A stretch of DNA of 24,210 bases from positions 1 through 24,210 of the forward strand of contig JBIRBF010000014.1 of the NCBI GenBank assembly GCA_044326505.1, in the 5' to 3' direction. This document shows positions 21,823-24,210 of this stretch, one piece after another. The notes beneath the pieces are model-generated. The model was not told the origin of the DNA, made no database searches, and worked only from the letters and a program-made list of their open reading frames with translations. The DNA is from JACJWR01 sp044326505 (lineage in GTDB: Bacteria; Actinomycetota; Actinomycetes; S36-B12; UBA10799). Numbering within the stretch: position 1 is the first letter of the stretch; the number at the start of each line of letters is the position of its first letter. A program made the position numbers and the translations under genes.

Positions 21823-21828
21823 AGCCTA
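21823..21828 (-). promoter_or_regulatory. Candidate -10 box (TAGGCT) for leaderless Ser-rich membrane protein transcript
   Basis: TAGGCT on the minus strand at 21828-21823, seven bases before GTG 21815. It lies in the 58-bp divergent spacer with mutY, 24 bp from the plus-strand TAGCGT box. Confidence 0.55.
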
Positions 21829-21852
21829 ACTGCCGCCTATCGCCGCGCCCGG

Positions 21853-21858
21853 TAGCGT
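21853..21858 (+). promoter_or_regulatory. Candidate -10 box (TAGCGT) for mutY
   Basis: TAGCGT is followed by six bases and then ATC at 21865, which is in frame with GTG 21874. A +1 at 21865 would give a nine-base leader before the GTG with no ribosome binding site. Confidence 0.45.
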
Positions 21859-21873
21859 GGCACCATCGCGGGC

Positions 21874-22767
21874 GTGGAGTCTTTCCAGGACGCACCGGAG
21901 GCGCTTGATCTTGCGCCCACCATCGTGCGGTGGTTCGACGCCAGTGCCCGATCCTTGCCCTGGCGCACCGATCCGACCCCCTGGGGCGTCCTCGTCAGCG
22001 AGGTGATGCTGCAGCAAACCCCAGTGGCCAGAGTCGAGCCGGTGTGGACCGATTGGCTGCGCCGCTGGCCGACGCCGTCCGCGCTGGCCGGGGACTCCCC
22101 GGCAGCGGCCATTAGGGCCTGGGGGCGACTGGGGTATCCGCGCCGAGCGCTGCGGCTGCACGCCGCCGCTTCCGCTATCACAGCAGAGCACGACGGCCTG
22201 GTGCCCACCCGCTACCGCGAGTTGATCGCGCTGCCGGGCATTGGCGACTACACCGCCTCAGCGGTAGTCAGTTTCGCCTTCGCCGGCCGCGCGACGGTGC
22301 TCGATGTCAACGTCCGCCGACTATTCGCTCGTCTTCTCGAAGGTCAACCCTCGACGACGCCCCATGTCACAGCCGCCGAACGCCGCCTCGCTGACGCCCT
22401 GGTTCCCGAACACGAGCCGGCCCGTTGGGCTGCGGCCACGATGGAGTTGGGGCAGGTCGTCTGCACCGCCCGCAACCCGGACTGCGACCGCTGCCCGGTC
22501 GCCGACCGCTGCGCTTGGCTGGCCGCCGGCAAGCCAGGCGCCGACCAGCGCACCACCAAGCCCCAGAGCTTCATCGGCACCGACCGCCAGGTCCGCGGCC
22601 TGATCGTCGAGCGGCTGCGCGCTGGGGGCGCCTCGCGACTGCAGCTGGACGCTCTGTGGACCGACGTCCTCCAGCTCGCCCGGGCGCTGGACTCCCTGGT
22701 CGCCGATGGGTTAGTGGACCCGGTCACCTCCGACACGTTCGCCCTCCCCGGCGACCCTCCCCGCTGA
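21874..22767 (+). CDS. mutY: A/G-specific adenine glycosylase MutY
   Basis: A 297-residue base-excision repair enzyme removing adenine opposite 8-oxoguanine. Motifs are VSEVMLQQTPVARV (catalytic E43), the helix-hairpin-helix ALPGIGDYTASAVVSFAFA (119-137) with catalytic D144 in VLDVNVRRL, and the iron-sulfur loop C197-X6-C204-X2-C207-X5-C213. The C-terminal part (about 225-297) is short and lacks a clear NUDIX-like 8-oxoG domain, which is within the range of short actinobacterial MutY proteins. The start at GTG 21874 gives MESFQDAPE. It is divergent from the Ser-rich membrane protein and convergent with clpC, as expected from mycobacterial order. Confidence 0.94.
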   Translation: MESFQDAPEALDLAPTIVRWFDASARSLPWRTDPTPWGVLVSEVMLQQTPVARVEPVWTDWLRRWPTPSALAGDSPAAAIRAWGRLGYPRRALRLHAAASAITAEHDGLVPTRYRELIALPGIGDYTASAVVSFAFAGRATVLDVNVRRLFARLLEGQPSTTPHVTAAERRLADALVPEHEPARWAAATMELGQVVCTARNPDCDRCPVADRCAWLAAGKPGADQRTTKPQSFIGTDRQVRGLIVERLRAGGASRLQLDALWTDVLQLARALDSLVADGLVDPVTSDTFALPGDPPR

Positions 22768-22791
22768 GCCGCCCCTGGGCTGGGGTCGGCT
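22767..22791. terminator. Bulged GC hairpin between mutY and clpC
   Basis: AGCCG plus CCCC (22767-22775) pairs with GGGG plus CGGCT (22782-22791), with a single unpaired T at 22786 and a 6-nt loop. It begins at the last base of the mutY stop codon and lies in the 74-bp convergent gap, so it could act in both directions. Confidence 0.45.
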
Positions 22792-22841
22792 GCCGGACCA
22801 CCGAAAAGGGAAGTGCCGAGACGACCCCCGCCGGAAGGGTA

Positions 22842-24210
22842 CTACCCCTCCGCCACGATCGGCGGCACGTCAGCGATCTCGGCCTTCTGCTCACCCGCGA
22901 AGGTGAACTTGGCCTCGGCTCCTTCGCCCTCCACACCGACCACGACGATCTGGCCAGGCTTGAGGCCGCCGAAGAGGATCTGCTCGGACAGTTGGTCCTC
23001 GATCTCCCGCTGGATCGTCCGGCGCAGCGGTCGCGCCCCGAGAACAGGGTCATAGCCGCGCTCGGCCAGCAGCTCCTTGGCCGGCTGGGTGAGCTCGATA
23101 CCCATGTCCTTGTCCCGCAGGCGCTCGTCCAGGCGCGCCAGCATCAGGTCGACGATCTCGATGATCTCGGCCTTCGACAACTGGTGGAACACGATGATGT
23201 CGTCGATGCGGTTGAGGAACTCGGGACGGAAGTGGTTCTTCAGCTCGTCATTGACCTTGGCCTTCATGCGCTCGTACGACGTCTTCGTGTCGTCCGCGTT
23301 GGAGAACCCCAGGTTCTGACCTTTGGAGATATCACGGGTACCCAGGTTGGTGGTCATGATGATGACGGTGTTCTTGAAGTCCACGACGCGCCCCTGGGCA
23401 TCGGTCAGCCGACCGTCTTCCAGGATTTGCAGCAACGAGTTGAAGATGTCCGGGTGGGCCTTCTCGACCTCGTCGAACAGCACTACCGAGAACGGCTTGC
23501 GACGCACCTTCTCGGTCAGCTGGCCGCCCTCCTCGTAGCCCACGTAGCCGGGCGGCGACCCGAACAGCCGCGACACCGTGTGCTTTTCCGAGTACTCGCT
23601 CATATCCAGCGAGATCAACGAGTCCTCATCGCCGAAGAGGAACTCCGCGAGCGTCTTGGACAACTCAGTCTTACCGACGCCCGAAGGTCCCGCGAAGATG
23701 AACGAACCGCCCGGCCGCTTGGGGTCCTTCAGCCCGGCCCGGGTGCGCCGGATCGCCTGCGAGAGTGCGTGGATCGCCTGCTCCTGGCCGATCACGCGCT
23801 TGTGCAGCTCGGATTCCATCCGCAGCAGTCGCTGCGACTCCTCCTCGGTGAGCTTGAAGACCGGGATTCCAGTGGCGGTCGCCAGCACCTCGGCGATCAG
23901 CTCCTCGTCCACCTCGGCCACCACGTCAAGGTCGCCGGCCTTCCACTCCTTCTCGCGCTCGGCCTTCTCGAGCATCAGGGTCTTCTCGTCGTCGCGCAGA
24001 CGCGCGGCCTTCTCGAAGTCCTGTGCGTCGATCGCCGACTCCTTCTCGCGACGGACGTCGGCAATGCGGTCGTCGAACTCGCGCAGATCCGGCGGGGCGG
24101 TCATCCGGCGGATGCGCAGCCGGGCACCGGCCTCGTCGATCAGGTCGATCGCCTTGTCCGGCAAGTAGCGATCGTTGATATAGCGGTCGGCCATGGTGGC
24201 CGCGCCCACG
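22842..24210 (-). CDS. clpC: ClpC AAA+ unfoldase, C-terminal part (N-terminus beyond window)
   Basis: The Hsp100 ATPase that unfolds substrates for the ClpP protease. About 455 C-terminal residues are visible and the frame is open at the right edge. In order they show the end of D1 (MADRYINDRYLPDKAIDLID), the UVR-containing middle region (VRREKESAIDAQDFEKAARL), the D2 entry (RVIGQEQAI), Walker A GPSGVGKTELSKT, the pore loop SPPGYVGYEEGGQLTEKVR, Walker B VVLFDEVEKAHPD, sensor-1 IIMTTNLGTRDI, the arginine-finger region HFRPEFLNRID and sensor-2 GARPLRRTIQ. The UVR motif identifies ClpC rather than ClpB or ClpA. The apparent GTG at 24209 is an internal codon. Confidence 0.95.
   Translation of the reverse strand, partial: VGAATMADRYINDRYLPDKAIDLIDEAGARLRIRRMTAPPDLREFDDRIADVRREKESAIDAQDFEKAARLRDDEKTLMLEKAEREKEWKAGDLDVVAEVDEELIAEVLATATGIPVFKLTEEESQRLLRMESELHKRVIGQEQAIHALSQAIRRTRAGLKDPKRPGGSFIFAGPSGVGKTELSKTLAEFLFGDEDSLISLDMSEYSEKHTVSRLFGSPPGYVGYEEGGQLTEKVRRKPFSVVLFDEVEKAHPDIFNSLLQILEDGRLTDAQGRVVDFKNTVIIMTTNLGTRDISKGQNLGFSNADDTKTSYERMKAKVNDELKNHFRPEFLNRIDDIIVFHQLSKAEIIEIVDLMLARLDERLRDKDMGIELTQPAKELLAERGYDPVLGARPLRRTIQREIEDQLSEQILFGGLKPGQIVVVGVEGEGAEAKFTFAGEQKAEIADVPPIVAEG

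Noticed and set aside
22836..22852. GGGTACTACCC symmetric sequence near the clpC stop
   Set aside because: The arms leave only a single-base loop, so no stable hairpin can form; it probably reflects chance.

Overview
The window is GC-rich, gene-dense chromosomal DNA from an actinomycete (Actinomycetota). The main evidence is gene order. Two blocks match the order I remember from Mycobacterium tuberculosis: Rv0496-Rv0508 (ppx, sugar-phosphate isomerase-like protein, proC, excisionase-type HTH protein, 30-odd-residue basic protein, NAD-epimerase, acyltransferase, glutaredoxin-like) and Rv3585-Rv3596c (radA, Ser-rich membrane protein, mutY, clpC). I cannot assign a genus. I see no rRNA, tRNA, CRISPR array, transposase or phage genes, and no gene-free stretch longer than about 165 bp.

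Region 1-5243 looks lineage-specific. On the minus strand, a putative lipoprotein (2027-2782), a PrsW-type intramembrane protease (1080-2027) and a NarL-class sensor histidine kinase (1-1062, cut by the window edge) lie in tight order. Divergently, two tandem paralogous lipoproteins (2945-4132 and 4143-5243) share six conserved cysteines; their function is unknown. The 162-bp divergent spacer holds a perfect 14-bp palindrome.

Region 5276-17484 is a run of minus-strand genes, read here in transcription order. First come ppx/gppA, a ctpE-like P-type ATPase and a TIM-barrel sugar-phosphate isomerase-like protein, all coupled by ATGA overlaps. Next is a TetR gene with proline dehydrogenase, proC and acuC. 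Last is a small HTH gene, a 32-residue AURKAIP1/COX24-type protein, an atypical SDR epimerase, an acyltransferase, a fatty-acyl-CoA-ligase-like enzyme and a glutaredoxin-like protein. Functionally this mixes polyphosphate/(p)ppGpp turnover, cation transport, proline/P5C redox cycling, protein deacetylation and lipid or envelope metabolism.

Region 17530-24210 contains a surface protein with a buried Tat-like motif (17530-18723, minus), a Cys-rich conserved protein (18873-19697, plus), radA, a Ser-rich membrane protein, mutY and the C-terminal half of clpC. The disA gene, which normally follows radA in actinomycetes, is absent here.

Two sequence-level patterns recur. Five genes without a Shine-Dalgarno sequence (13213, 17484, 18873, 19712, 21815) have a TAGNNT hexamer 6-7 nt before the start codon, the signature expected of leaderless transcripts. 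All three convergent gene junctions (about 5276, 21114 and 22790) carry GC-rich hairpins; two of these are perfect 11-12 bp stems that lie inside coding sequence.
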